Positions 1 to 8,245 of a stretch of 64,000 bases of DNA are shown here, in pieces. The notes beneath the pieces were generated by a model. The model was given only the letters and a program-made list of their open reading frames with translations. It had not been told where the DNA came from and searched no databases. Source of the stretch: Geobacillus thermodenitrificans subsp. thermodenitrificans DSM 465 (GTDB lineage: Bacteria > Bacillota > Bacilli > Bacillales > Anoxybacillaceae). Made by a program: the position numbers and the translations under genes. Position 1 is the stretch's first letter. Each line of letters opens with the position of its first letter. The DNA lies in the NCBI RefSeq assembly GCF_000496575.1, contig NZ_AYKT01000006.1, positions 186,001-250,000 of the forward strand, written 5' to 3'.

Positions 1-605
1 AACACAAGCATCATGGCGAAAACAAGAATCCCCAGATCAATATTACTGTTGCGGAAGACCATTCCCGCATACGTAATATCGGTCAATCCAATGAGCGAAA
101 CAAGGGAGGTTGATTTTAACATTTGGATCAAGTTGTTTCCGAAATCGGGGAGCATCATTCGCACCGCTTGCGGCAAAATGACTAATCTCATCCGTTGAAA
201 ACGAGTCATATTTAGAGCAATTGCTGCTTCATGCTGCCCTCGATCCACAGCGAGAATACAGCTGCGGACTGTCTCGGAAACATAGGCTCCATAGTTGAGC
301 GAGACAGCAATGACCCCTGCCCAAAAAGAAGAAAGATTTAACGGCGGCAAAAATGGAATGGCCTTCGCTAGCATGGGCAGGGCATAATAAACCCAAAACA
401 GTTGAACAACTAAGGATGTGCCGCGGAAAAATTCAACATATATATTGGTTGTCCAACGAATCCATCTCGATTTCGCCAGTCTTCCCAATCCTGCGATAAT
501 GGCAATAATAAAGGCAAAAAATGCGGATGTGATTAATAGCAATAATGTCGTTTGAATTCCTTTCGAAAGAATATGGAATACTTCTACAATAGTTTGAATC
601 GAAAT
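1..605 (-). CDS. Amino-acid/ectoine-type ABC transporter permease, EhuC-like (partial)
   Basis: Inner-membrane permease of a polar amino-acid (HAAT) type importer; the 3' end runs off the window. The reading frame encodes hydrophobic segments and the EAA loop (DNA about 172-231, residues E-A-A...L-P-Q) that contacts the ATPase. It follows the binding-protein gene by about 50 bases on the same strand, so the two should be co-transcribed and work together. The start is odd: the permease frame has an in-frame TGA at 614-612 and no ATG, GTG or TTG until well inside the first membrane segment. The best start is ATT at 605, spaced correctly from the Shine-Dalgarno AAAGGGTG. Substrate assignment rests on the neighbour EhuB and on DoeA nearby. 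Other HAAT substrates are possible. Confidence 0.8.
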   Translation of the reverse strand, partial: MSIQTIVEVFHILSKGIQTTLLLLITSAFFAFIIAIIAGLGRLAKSRWIRWTTNIYVEFFRGTSLVVQLFWVYYALPMLAKAIPFLPPLNLSSFWAGVIAVSLNYGAYVSETVRSCILAVDRGQHEAAIALNMTRFQRMRLVILPQAVRMMLPDFGNNLIQMLKSTSLVSLIGLTDITYAGMVFRNSNIDLGILVFAMMLV

Positions 606-657
606 AACAAATCACCCTTTCTATCCTCTTCTTTTTATGCGATGTCTGTTGTTTGCT

Positions 658-1524
658 TCACTGGCTGTTGCCGCAAAGTTGTGCCGTCGTCATATCTCCC
701 GGCAAGTTTTCTTCACCGAAACCGTTTTTCTGTAAAATCTCTAACAATTTGCCTGAATCTTTTAACTTTTGCAACTCTTTGTTGTATGCTTCCCGCAATT
801 GATCATCATCTTGCCGAAAGACCGCTGCCCCGTAGCTCGGAATCCCTTCAACATCCGGCTGTTTAAAATCGCTGACTAATTCCAGTTCTTTCTGTCCTGC
901 TGACTGCAACGCTTCTTTCATCGTCAACTGCGTTCCCGTTGCCGCATCAGCTCGTCCGGTTTTTACCGCATCGATGACGGCCGGAATGTCAGGGACAAGA
1001 ACGATTTGCTCCTCTCTCACCCCTGATTGTTTTAAATAATCTACTTCCATGGCAGACGACATCACGGCAATTTTGACATCCGGTAGTTTCGCAATATCTT
1101 CATAGCTATGAAGATTTTTAGGATTCCCTTTTTTGACGACTAATGCATCACCAACTTGGTATTCCGGCTCGGCAAAATCAACTTTCTCACATCGGTTCGG
1201 CAAAATGGCCATCCCTGCTGTGATCACGTCAAACTTACCAGCATTTAATCCCGGAATTAGTTCGTTAAACTCCGCTAGCCGCCCCTCCACTTTCTCAATA
1301 CCGAGCTGTTTAAAAATCTCTTTGGCAATATCGACCGCTTCTCCTTTTAATTCCCCATTTTCTTCATAGGCATATGGTTTTTCATTCGCAAATCCTACAT
1401 AAACAACACCTTTTTTCTTTAACGCCTCTAACGTGTCGTCAGAACTTGAAGTTTGACTGGAACTGCAGCCAACCATCCCGATTAACAAGGCGAATAACCC
1501 TAAATACAAAATGACTTTCTTCAT
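658..1524 (-). CDS. ehuB: Ectoine/hydroxyectoine-type ABC transporter substrate-binding lipoprotein (EhuB-like)
   Basis: A 288-residue solute-binding lipoprotein. Residues 1-20 form a lipoprotein signal ending in the lipobox G-M-V-G-C with Cys20 as the lipid anchor. The rest is an SBP family 3 domain. Several stretches match the EhuB subfamily as I remember it: GFANEKPYAY near residue 45, the NRCEKVDF region near 110, NPKNLHSYEDIAK near 135, and the tail NLPGDMTTAQLCGN. EhuB binds ectoine and hydroxyectoine outside the membrane and feeds the EhuCD permeases. Start ATG has a strong GGAGGGGATCGG upstream. It is divergent from the oxidoreductase operon and precedes the permease. Ectoine as ligand is an inference from family resemblance plus the DoeA homologue at 8316-9491. 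Confidence 0.8.
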   Translation of the reverse strand: MKKVILYLGLFALLIGMVGCSSSQTSSSDDTLEALKKKGVVYVGFANEKPYAYEENGELKGEAVDIAKEIFKQLGIEKVEGRLAEFNELIPGLNAGKFDVITAGMAILPNRCEKVDFAEPEYQVGDALVVKKGNPKNLHSYEDIAKLPDVKIAVMSSAMEVDYLKQSGVREEQIVLVPDIPAVIDAVKTGRADAATGTQLTMKEALQSAGQKELELVSDFKQPDVEGIPSYGAAVFRQDDDQLREAYNKELQKLKDSGKLLEILQKNGFGEENLPGDMTTAQLCGNSQ

Positions 1525-1915
1525 CCGATCCCCTCCTGTTTTTTCATTGTTCCTTATATTTTAAATTTTAAAAAAATATAAAATGCAATAATATTCATCA
1601 ACATGTATTAATTTCTCTATTCCCTGTTATACAAACTGTTGTATTAAGCCTGCCTGTTCAAACAATTTCCTCATCGATCTCTCATTTTACCAAGAGTCTT
1701 AGAAGCGTTTGTTCCTGGCATCCGTTATTTCTTTTAACAAGCTCCAAATCATTCAACCCCATTCACGAGAAGGAAGGAAAAATGTATAAAATGTCTCTTT
1801 CATATTTCCAACAAAATGGCCGATGATCTTCTCCCTCGCCAACAAGTATGATGTTTTTGAAAAAACAGAAAATAACGATTCCACACTAATTCACAAAAGG
1901 GAGGCGAAAGCAAAA
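1525..1915. promoter_or_regulatory. Divergent intergenic region between ehuB and the oxidoreductase operon
   Basis: About 390 AT-rich bases separate two divergent operons and must hold both promoters. I cannot assign either with confidence. A near-perfect inverted repeat lies at 1627-1646 (see its own entry). No gene-like open frame is convincing. An upstream ATG at 1823 would extend the oxidoreductase by 31 residues, but that part has no family resemblance and no good ribosome-binding site. Confidence 0.5.
1627..1646. promoter_or_regulatory. Inverted repeat, candidate operator
   Basis: The core reads ATACAA-ACTG-TTGTAT (1629-1644), with partial symmetry continuing one or two bases outward. 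It sits in the middle of the divergent ehuB/oxidoreductase intergenic region, a typical place for an operator controlling both operons. The natural candidate to bind it is the PucR-type regulator at 6536-8218. I did not find an exact copy upstream of the hydrolase gene, so the assignment is speculative. Confidence 0.35.
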
Positions 1916-3142
1916 ATGGGAGATATGCCAAAGACAGCTGATGTAATCATCATCGGCGGAGGGCTCATGGGTTGTAGCACCGCGTACGAACTAGCCAAAA
2001 GAAATGTGAAAAACATCGTCGTTTTGGAAAAGAAATCGATTGGCTCAGGAGCAACCGGGCAATCGAGCGGTGTTTTGCGTGGGCATTACAGTTACGAAAT
2101 TCTTACACGAATGGCTGTCCAGAGTCTAGAAACATTCAAATATGCTAACGAAATTTTAGGCAGTGATGTTGGATATCAACCAGTAGGATATTTGTTTGGG
2201 GTTGATTATGAAAATATCGATACACTGAAAAAGAATGTAGAAATGCAGCGACGAAACGGTGTCAACACAAGGATGGTATCCAAGGAGGAAGTCAAAAAGG
2301 AAATTTGGCCCCACATTGATACGGATCAATTTGGTGCGTTTTCCTACGAACCTGAAGGTGGGTACGGTGACCCCGTCCTTACCAATCAAGCGTATGCCAA
2401 TGCGGCGAGAGCATTAGGGGTTACGATCAAACAGTATTGCGGAGTGAAACAGATCCTTGTTGACAAAGACGGAAGCTCCGTTATTGGCGTCGAAACAATG
2501 GATAACCAAACGATCTATTCCCCCTGCGTTATTGTAGCTGCTGGAATTGGCACGCATCTATTAATGAAAAATATAGGAATAGATGTACCGATTAAAGGGC
2601 AACGCGCCCAACTTGTGTATATTTCCCCAGGAGTACCTATGGGAATTGTTCCTTCTTTCGGTGATTTCAAACACGATCAATATATTAAACCTGAGGTGAG
2701 CAGTGGTCACTTACTATTGGGAAACGCTGATCATTCCGACCCGCAATATATAGAGCCGGCTGACTACGATGCGGATAACTATCCTAAACACGCAACTGAA
2801 AAAGCCATTGAAAAGGCCATTATAAAATTTCTCAGCGCCTTCCCATCGTTGGATCAAGCAAAGCTGCTGACAAGTTACTCAGCTGCTTATGAAATGACTC
2901 CGGATGGAATTCCTTTTATTTGCCCTGCACCTATAGAAGGGATTTATCTTTGTGCTGGATTCAGCGGGCATGGTTTTAAAATTACACCAGTTGTCGGAAA
3001 ACTGACGGCAGATATGGTGTTACAAGGACAAAGTCAACAAGAAGGCATTAGTCTAGCTCCTTTCCGATTAACCCGCTTTGAAGAAAACGACTTGCTTAAA
3101 CCAGAACACCCATATTCCACTACCGTTAATCACCATGTGTAA
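1916..3142 (+). CDS. FAD-dependent amine/amino-acid dehydrogenase (DAO family)
   Basis: A 408-residue flavoprotein of the DadA/glycine oxidase/sarcosine dehydrogenase superfamily (PF01266). The dinucleotide-binding motif GGGLMG lies near residue 14, followed by an acidic-ended second strand (VVLEKK) and GATGQSSG contacting FAD. The C-terminal part has the family's G-F-S-G-H-G-F motif. Members oxidise a C-N bond. The next two genes encode ETF, so this one probably passes electrons to ETF rather than to oxygen. Start chosen at ATG 1916, with AAGGGAGG ten bases upstream. It is first of a four-gene operon and 28 bases ahead of etfB. The substrate is unknown; a product of ectoine breakdown or hydroxyectoine itself is an inference from context. 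Codon use is AT-rich compared with the rest of the window. Confidence 0.85.
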   Translation: MGDMPKTADVIIIGGGLMGCSTAYELAKRNVKNIVVLEKKSIGSGATGQSSGVLRGHYSYEILTRMAVQSLETFKYANEILGSDVGYQPVGYLFGVDYENIDTLKKNVEMQRRNGVNTRMVSKEEVKKEIWPHIDTDQFGAFSYEPEGGYGDPVLTNQAYANAARALGVTIKQYCGVKQILVDKDGSSVIGVETMDNQTIYSPCVIVAAGIGTHLLMKNIGIDVPIKGQRAQLVYISPGVPMGIVPSFGDFKHDQYIKPEVSSGHLLLGNADHSDPQYIEPADYDADNYPKHATEKAIEKAIIKFLSAFPSLDQAKLLTSYSAAYEMTPDGIPFICPAPIEGIYLCAGFSGHGFKITPVVGKLTADMVLQGQSQQEGISLAPFRLTRFEENDLLKPEHPYSTTVNHHV

Positions 3143-3170
3143 ATGATACAACGTAAAGGAGGACTGAAGG

Positions 3171-3947
3171 ATGAATATCATCGTTCTTATGAAACAAACA
3201 TTCGATACAGAAGAAAAAATAACTATACAAAACGGCCAAATTGTTAAGGATCATGCGGCATTCATCATTAACCCCTACGATGAGTATGCCATTGAAGAAG
3301 CGATCCGGCTAAAAGAAAAACATGGCGGAGAGGTTACAGTCATGACCATTGGATCTTCCGAAGCCGAAAGCTCTCTGCGCACAGCGCTAGCCATGGGAGC
3401 TGACAAAGCGGTCCTTATTGAAGAAGACGAAAATCAACTCTTAGACGAATATAGTATTGCTAAAATACTAGCCACTGCCATCAAAGAGCGAGAGTACGAC
3501 ATCATTCTGTGCGGAAATATGTCCGTAGACAACGGAGCGAGCCAAGTCGGTCCCCGCGTTGCCGAGGAATTAGATATTGCTCATATCTCAACAGTTGTCA
3601 AGTTGGAGATTGATGGAGAGCTGGTCAAAGCGGAAAGAGATGTAGAAGGAGATATGGAAATGGTTGAATCGTCCTTACCTATCTTAGTTACGGCGCAACA
3701 AGGATTAAACGAACCTCGTTATCCATCGTTGCCGGGAATTATGAAAGCAAAAAAGAAACCGATAGAACGGCTAGATATTGAAGATTTGGGCCTCAACGAA
3801 CAGGAGCTTGAAGCAAAATCGATTGCCTTTGAACATTATTTGCCGCCTAAAAAAGAAGCAGGACGAATTCTTACCGGAGAATTGTCAGATCAGGTGAAAG
3901 AATTGGTGCACTTGCTGCGTAATGAAGCGAAGGTCGTTTCACATTGA
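3171..3947 (+). CDS. etfB: Electron transfer flavoprotein beta subunit
   Basis: A 258-residue EtfB/FixA-family protein, usual length. It starts MNIIVLMKQTFDTE and carries the AMGADKAVLI and CGNMSVDNGASQVGP regions typical of the AMP-binding ETF beta fold. With EtfA it forms the soluble heterodimer that takes two electrons from flavoprotein dehydrogenases and hands them to ETF:quinone oxidoreductase; no such oxidoreductase is in this window. It has its own good ribosome-binding site (AAAGGAGGACTGAAGG) and sits 16 bases ahead of etfA. This pair is probably dedicated to the dehydrogenase at 1916-3142, separate from a housekeeping fatty-acid ETF that should exist elsewhere. Confidence 0.93.
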   Translation: MNIIVLMKQTFDTEEKITIQNGQIVKDHAAFIINPYDEYAIEEAIRLKEKHGGEVTVMTIGSSEAESSLRTALAMGADKAVLIEEDENQLLDEYSIAKILATAIKEREYDIILCGNMSVDNGASQVGPRVAEELDIAHISTVVKLEIDGELVKAERDVEGDMEMVESSLPILVTAQQGLNEPRYPSLPGIMKAKKKPIERLDIEDLGLNEQELEAKSIAFEHYLPPKKEAGRILTGELSDQVKELVHLLRNEAKVVSH

Positions 3948-3963
3948 AAAGGGGGAGAGAGAG

Positions 3964-4944
3964 ATGACGAGAATCCTTGTACTTGCTGAAATCAAAAATG
4001 GAAAGCTCCGTAATGTCTCTTTTGAAGTGTTAACAGTTGCTAGACGAATCGCAGGCGATGGAGAGATTGTTGCTTGCTTATTTGGAAGCGATGCAGAAAA
4101 ATATAGCAACGAACTGGCCAGATATGGCGCACAAAAAGTTTATGTTGTGGAGAATGAGGCCTTAAACCGATACACCCCAGATGGCTATAAACAAGCATTG
4201 TTGCAAGTCATTGACAAAATACAGCCACAAATCTTATTAACAGGACACACCTCCATTGGAAGAGATTTGTTCCCGCGTGTAGCAACACGACTAAAGGCTG
4301 GATTAGTTTCAGATTGTACGAGTATCGACTTGGACCATGACATCATCTTCACAAGACCGATCTATTCCGGAAAAGCGTTTCAGAAAAAACGAATCATAGA
4401 CGGACTCTTTATGGCCACGATTCGCCCAAACAATATCGAAGCGGTGGAAAACCCTGTTGTCAGTGAAACGATCAAATTACAAGCAGAAATAAAAGAACTA
4501 CGAACAGTAGTAAAAGAGATTGTAAAGAAAACGTCTGGAAAAGTAGATCTTTCAGAAGCAAAAATCATTGTTTCGGGAGGGCGCGGAGTACAAGGACCAG
4601 AAGGATTTCAATTGCTGCAAGAGTTAGCGGATGTACTTGGCGGGGCTGTCGGTGCGTCCCGTGCTGCTTGCGATGCCGGTTATTGCGATTATTCTATGCA
4701 AATTGGGCAAACCGGCAAAGTAGTCACTCCAGATTTATATATCGCATGCGGCATTTCAGGCGCGATTCAACATCTAGCGGGAATGTCCAATTCCAAAGTG
4801 ATCGTGGCGATCAACAAAGACCCCGAAGCAAATATATTCCATGTCGCAGATTATGGAATTGTCGGGGATTTGTTTGAAGTCGTCCCTCTATTAACTGAGG
4901 AGTTTAAGAAATTGCTTTCTAAAAATAACACTGTAATGAACTAA
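3964..4944 (+). CDS. etfA: Electron transfer flavoprotein alpha subunit
   Basis: A 326-residue EtfA/FixB protein. Residues about 1-190 form the N-terminal domain. The C-terminal FAD-binding domain begins near residue 200 with SGGRGVQGPEGF and continues with GASRAACDAG, QIGQTGKVV and CGISGAIQH, all hallmark FAD contacts of ETF alpha. Start chosen at ATG 3964 because GGGGGAGAGAG precedes it and the family begins here; an upstream in-frame ATG at 3922 overlaps etfB. It partners EtfB and should oxidise the DAO-family enzyme encoded two genes upstream. A strong hairpin follows at 4960-4989, before the amidohydrolase gene. Confidence 0.93.
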   Translation: MTRILVLAEIKNGKLRNVSFEVLTVARRIAGDGEIVACLFGSDAEKYSNELARYGAQKVYVVENEALNRYTPDGYKQALLQVIDKIQPQILLTGHTSIGRDLFPRVATRLKAGLVSDCTSIDLDHDIIFTRPIYSGKAFQKKRIIDGLFMATIRPNNIEAVENPVVSETIKLQAEIKELRTVVKEIVKKTSGKVDLSEAKIIVSGGRGVQGPEGFQLLQELADVLGGAVGASRAACDAGYCDYSMQIGQTGKVVTPDLYIACGISGAIQHLAGMSNSKVIVAINKDPEANIFHVADYGIVGDLFEVVPLLTEEFKKLLSKNNTVMN

Positions 4945-4959
4945 ATCATGTATTTCATC

Positions 4960-4989
4960 TTAACCGGGTGATATTTTTCACCCGGTTAA
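4960..4989. other. Perfect 12-bp inverted repeat between etfA and the amidohydrolase gene
   Basis: Arms TTAACCGGGTGA and TCACCCGGTTAA with a six-base loop. No T-tract follows on either strand, so it is not a standard intrinsic terminator. It could be an mRNA processing or stabilising hairpin that sets different expression of etfBA and the M20 gene, or a partial attenuator. Confidence 0.5.
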
Positions 4990-5023
4990 AACGTAATATT
5001 CGGACAAAAAGGATGATGGAAAA

Positions 5024-6184
5024 ATGATTAAAAACTCTCATCAGACGATATCAACAGAAGTGATCAAGTGGAGAAGATATTTTCACCAATACCCTGAACT
5101 GTCTTTCGAAGAGAAAAGAACTTCGAAAGTAGTTGGGGAATTCCTAAAAAGCATAGGTCTACACGTAAAAGAAAATGTTAACGGATACGGTGTTGTTGCC
5201 GATTTAATCGGCTCAGAGAAAGGCCCAACAATTGCTTTTCGAGCAGATATGGATGCTTTGCCCATCCAAGAGGAAACCGGATTACCCTTTGCGTCAAAGA
5301 TTCCCGGTGTCATGCATGCGTGTGGGCATGATGGACATACTGCGATTTTAATGGGAGCCGCAGCATTATTAGCAGCACAAAAAAACAAGTTGAAAGGAAA
5401 CGTGCGGTTTATTTTCCAACCTGCAGAAGAATTAAGCCCTGGCGGTGCTATCGGAATGATTCGAGAAGGAGTTTTGCATGGTGTGGACGCCATATTTGGT
5501 TTGCATCTTTGGTCTGAATTCCCTTCAGGTACATTTTGGACTTGTTATGGTCCTATGATGTCCTCAACCGATCATTTCATGATTGAGATAGAAGGAAAAG
5601 GCGGGCACGGCGGAATGCCCCATAAAGCCATCGATTCCATTGTTATCGCATCACACCTGATTATGTCAGCTCAGCATATTATTAGCCGCAATATCGATCC
5701 GTTAGAATCAGGCGTCATTACCTTTGGAAAACTTCATGCTGGTACAGCTTTTAACATCATCGCAAACACCGCATTATTAGAAGGAACCGTGCGAAGCTTT
5801 ACTCCAGAAGTAAGAAAAACATTGCAAACTCGGCTAGAAGAGTTAATAGAGGGGTTAGAAAAAATATATGGTGCTAAGATAACGATGAACTATCGACAAG
5901 GATATCCTGCCGTCATAAATCACGACAAAGAAGTGGAGATGGTGATCGGTGTGGCCAAAGAGGTCTTCGGCGTTGAAAATACAAGAATCATGAGACCGGT
6001 TATGGTGGGGGAAGACTTTTCTTATTATCTGAAGGAAATTCCGGGGGCCTTTTGCTTTGTTGGGGCCGGCGATCCTAATCATCCTATATATCCGCATCAC
6101 CATCCTCGTTTTCAAATTGACGAAAGTGTCTTGCCTCTTGCAGTACAATGGTTTTATCGATTAGCACTGGAATATTTACAATAG
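5024..6184 (+). CDS. M20 family amidohydrolase/N-acyl-amino-acid deacylase (DoeB2-like candidate)
   Basis: A 386-residue M20D-type metallo-amidohydrolase. Metal-site motifs are visible: HACGHDGHTA near residue 100 and FQPAEE near 135. The lid domain carries GKGGHGGMPHKAIDS near 190, and HHHPRFQIDE closes the catalytic domain. Such enzymes remove acyl groups from N-acyl amino acids. Next to an ectoine hydrolase, the expected job is deacetylation of N-acetyl-L-2,4-diaminobutyrate to 2,4-diaminobutyrate, the DoeB step. Classical DoeB/EutE is an aspartoacylase-type enzyme, so this would be a replacement by another family. It is last in the operon, followed by a terminator. The deacylase fold is certain; the substrate is inferred. 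Confidence 0.85.
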   Translation: MIKNSHQTISTEVIKWRRYFHQYPELSFEEKRTSKVVGEFLKSIGLHVKENVNGYGVVADLIGSEKGPTIAFRADMDALPIQEETGLPFASKIPGVMHACGHDGHTAILMGAAALLAAQKNKLKGNVRFIFQPAEELSPGGAIGMIREGVLHGVDAIFGLHLWSEFPSGTFWTCYGPMMSSTDHFMIEIEGKGGHGGMPHKAIDSIVIASHLIMSAQHIISRNIDPLESGVITFGKLHAGTAFNIIANTALLEGTVRSFTPEVRKTLQTRLEELIEGLEKIYGAKITMNYRQGYPAVINHDKEVEMVIGVAKEVFGVENTRIMRPVMVGEDFSYYLKEIPGAFCFVGAGDPNHPIYPHHHPRFQIDESVLPLAVQWFYRLALEYLQ

Positions 6185-6236
6185 CTCAAATCACGATTCC
6201 TGTTAACTGCAAATCCCATTGGGGAGAGCTATCGTT

Positions 6237-6279
6237 AAGGATAGCCCAAAAACATATTTTTGGGCTATCCTTCCTTTTT
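6237..6279 (+). terminator. Intrinsic terminator of the oxidoreductase-etfBA-amidohydrolase operon
   Basis: A 16-bp perfect stem (AAGGATAGCCCAAAAA with its complement) around a four-base loop, followed by a T-rich run CCTTTTTAATT. It lies 50 bases after the amidohydrolase stop. Confidence 0.9.
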
Positions 6280-6280
6280 A

Positions 6281-6535
6281 ATTGTCGTTCATAAAAACAG
6301 GAAGATTACTATTCGTCATCATCCGCTGCGGATTCATTCCCCCTTTGCTCAAGACAGGGAAGCGGCGCACGTCGATCATTGATCGACATGTTCGTTCATG
6401 ACCGGACATCCCGTTGCGGCATGTCGTAAAAACGAGGGGCAATTGACGAGTCATAAGATGCTCATCGTTTCTCTCCTGATTTGTATGTTTTACTGTGTAC
6501 TTGGCGTGAATCGTTACGAATGCTCATTAGTGTAT
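6281..6535. other. Intergenic stretch between convergent amidohydrolase and pucR-type genes
   Basis: No convincing gene. It contains one notable perfect inverted repeat, GTCGATCA-T-TGATCGAC at 6371-6387, with 8-bp arms and a one-base spacer. As it lies downstream of both flanking genes it may be a remnant or an unassigned protein site. Confidence 0.4.
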
Positions 6536-8218
6536 TTACGACTGATCAAACCCGATCATCCATAACTTTATGCAAAGATCGAGCAAAAAGAGATCATCTG
6601 GATTCATCAAGGATCGCCCGGTCAGAGATTCAATTTTTTTTAACCGGTACAACAAAGTGTGTCGATGAACACAAAGTTCCCGAGCTGTTTGGCTAATATT
6701 TCCTTGATTTCGAATATAAGTAGTTAGCGTGTGAACGAGATCCCCTCCCCGATGGTTGTCATAGTCAATTAATTGTTCGATGGTAGATAACACTATTCCT
6801 AATACATCGGGATTTTTAGAGAGGGGCAATAAAATGCGAAAAATGCTCGTATTCACTTGAGTATATCGATAGCCTGGCCCCATTTGCCGGCGTCCTATAT
6901 CTAACGCAATTTTGGCATTATTGAAACTATCATGGAACGTTCGAATCCCCGCCTGTTGTTCTGCGATTCCCCACGACATCATTAGCCCAGGGAATCGTTT
7001 TTTTAACCTATTTTCTACATGATCAAGAAAGAGATTCACTACATCCTGTACTTGATTTAGCGTCGTTTCTAAAAAGATGATCAAACGTTCCTGTTGATAA
7101 GTGACCATCACTTCTTTATGAATCCATTTACCAGCTAACACAACTTGCTCCTCAATGGAACGAATCATCGACGGCATCCACTGCTCGTATGTGATTTTAT
7201 TCGGCTTTATTTTCTGGAAAAGGCTCTTGAGGTTCTCGGCAAAACCAATCACACACACATACGGGAGATTCACGTTGTATCCTAAAGATTTAGCCCTTGA
7301 CAAAATATAATCCCAAGAATGATACTCTCCGCTAGCTAGACTCCAAACAAAATCATCTTTTAATCGCCATTCTGTTTCTTTAATAGCCATTTCCTTCTGA
7401 AACCATAACGATACAGCCGTTGTGATATACTCTAGCATATACTGTTGTTCCTTAGTAATCACTGGATCGGATCTAACTGCTTTTGAGTATTCGAAAAGCA
7501 AAAATCCATTTGTTTTTTGATTAGTCGTCCGGATGCTCGCTTGAAGAATAGAATCTGTAACATCGAGCGAGTCAATATCGATGGCGTAATTATTCGACCT
7601 GTCCAGAACTTCGTGATAGGAAAGTGGCCGTACATGGCTTTCCAGTTTCATCATTAACGAATCGGAATTTTTGCTCTTCCCCTTGACAACTCCATGAACA
7701 TCTACAATAACAACCGGCGTTCCTATTTCTTGTTCGATGATATCGGCAGCTTGTGATAACGTTCCATCTGACAAAAATAGATGAAGAAGTTCTTTTTGGA
7801 TTTTTTCATAGTGATTCATGGTGTGTGTGTGCCAATGGTTGAGCCTGCTCAGCACAGCTTGGACAATATCAGAAAACCGAATGTTCCAAGGGAGTTCGAT
7901 AATAGGAAACCCATGTTTCTCGGCTAAATGAATGATCTCCATCGGTATCTCCTTGATATATCTCCCTAAAGCAATGGCTAACGCGGAAGCCCCGGAATGC
8001 AAAACATCAAGAACAAAATTTCGAAATACATCTATGTCTTCATGACAGCCAATGCCTGTGCTTAATACGAATTCATTTTTGCGAATATAATCCTCAACGG
8101 GATATTCCATGACCGATACCCACTCGACTGGAATATTTTCAAGTCTGTGTATAGCCGTTCGCACCTTTGCCGGCGATAAAATCTCTGTATCCAACACATC
8201 TTTCATCGAAAGCCACAT
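6536..8218 (-). CDS. PucR-family transcriptional regulator
   Basis: A 560-residue PucR/CdaR-type regulator. The N-terminal PucR sensor domain (about residues 1-125) begins MWLSMKDVLDTEILSPAKV and contains the GHPIIELPWN-like segment (here GFPIIELPWNIRFSDIV). A GGDEF-like spacer fills the middle. The C-terminal PucR helix-turn-helix has the family signature LVHTLTTYIRNQGNISQTAR and VHRHTLLYRLKKIE. Start ATG 8218 follows GGAGGTCATT; the earlier in-frame start at 8245 lacks a site. PucR proteins sense small metabolites and activate catabolic genes. The gene lies between the amidohydrolase operon and the ectoine hydrolase gene, so it is probably the cluster's regulator. Confidence 0.9.
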   Translation of the reverse strand: MWLSMKDVLDTEILSPAKVRTAIHRLENIPVEWVSVMEYPVEDYIRKNEFVLSTGIGCHEDIDVFRNFVLDVLHSGASALAIALGRYIKEIPMEIIHLAEKHGFPIIELPWNIRFSDIVQAVLSRLNHWHTHTMNHYEKIQKELLHLFLSDGTLSQAADIIEQEIGTPVVIVDVHGVVKGKSKNSDSLMMKLESHVRPLSYHEVLDRSNNYAIDIDSLDVTDSILQASIRTTNQKTNGFLLFEYSKAVRSDPVITKEQQYMLEYITTAVSLWFQKEMAIKETEWRLKDDFVWSLASGEYHSWDYILSRAKSLGYNVNLPYVCVIGFAENLKSLFQKIKPNKITYEQWMPSMIRSIEEQVVLAGKWIHKEVMVTYQQERLIIFLETTLNQVQDVVNLFLDHVENRLKKRFPGLMMSWGIAEQQAGIRTFHDSFNNAKIALDIGRRQMGPGYRYTQVNTSIFRILLPLSKNPDVLGIVLSTIEQLIDYDNHRGGDLVHTLTTYIRNQGNISQTARELCVHRHTLLYRLKKIESLTGRSLMNPDDLFLLDLCIKLWMIGFDQS

Positions 8219-8245
8219 AATGACCTCCAGCAGGCTTTTTATCAT

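Noticed and set aside
433-615. Open frame starting GTG 615 behind the AAAGGG site at the permease start
   Set aside because: Its translation has no membrane character and ends inside the permease. The neighbouring frame reads as a clear ABC permease.
1823-1915. Upstream extension of the FAD dehydrogenase from ATG 1823
   Set aside because: The 31 extra residues do not resemble the family and lack a ribosome site, while ATG 1916 has AAGGGAGG.
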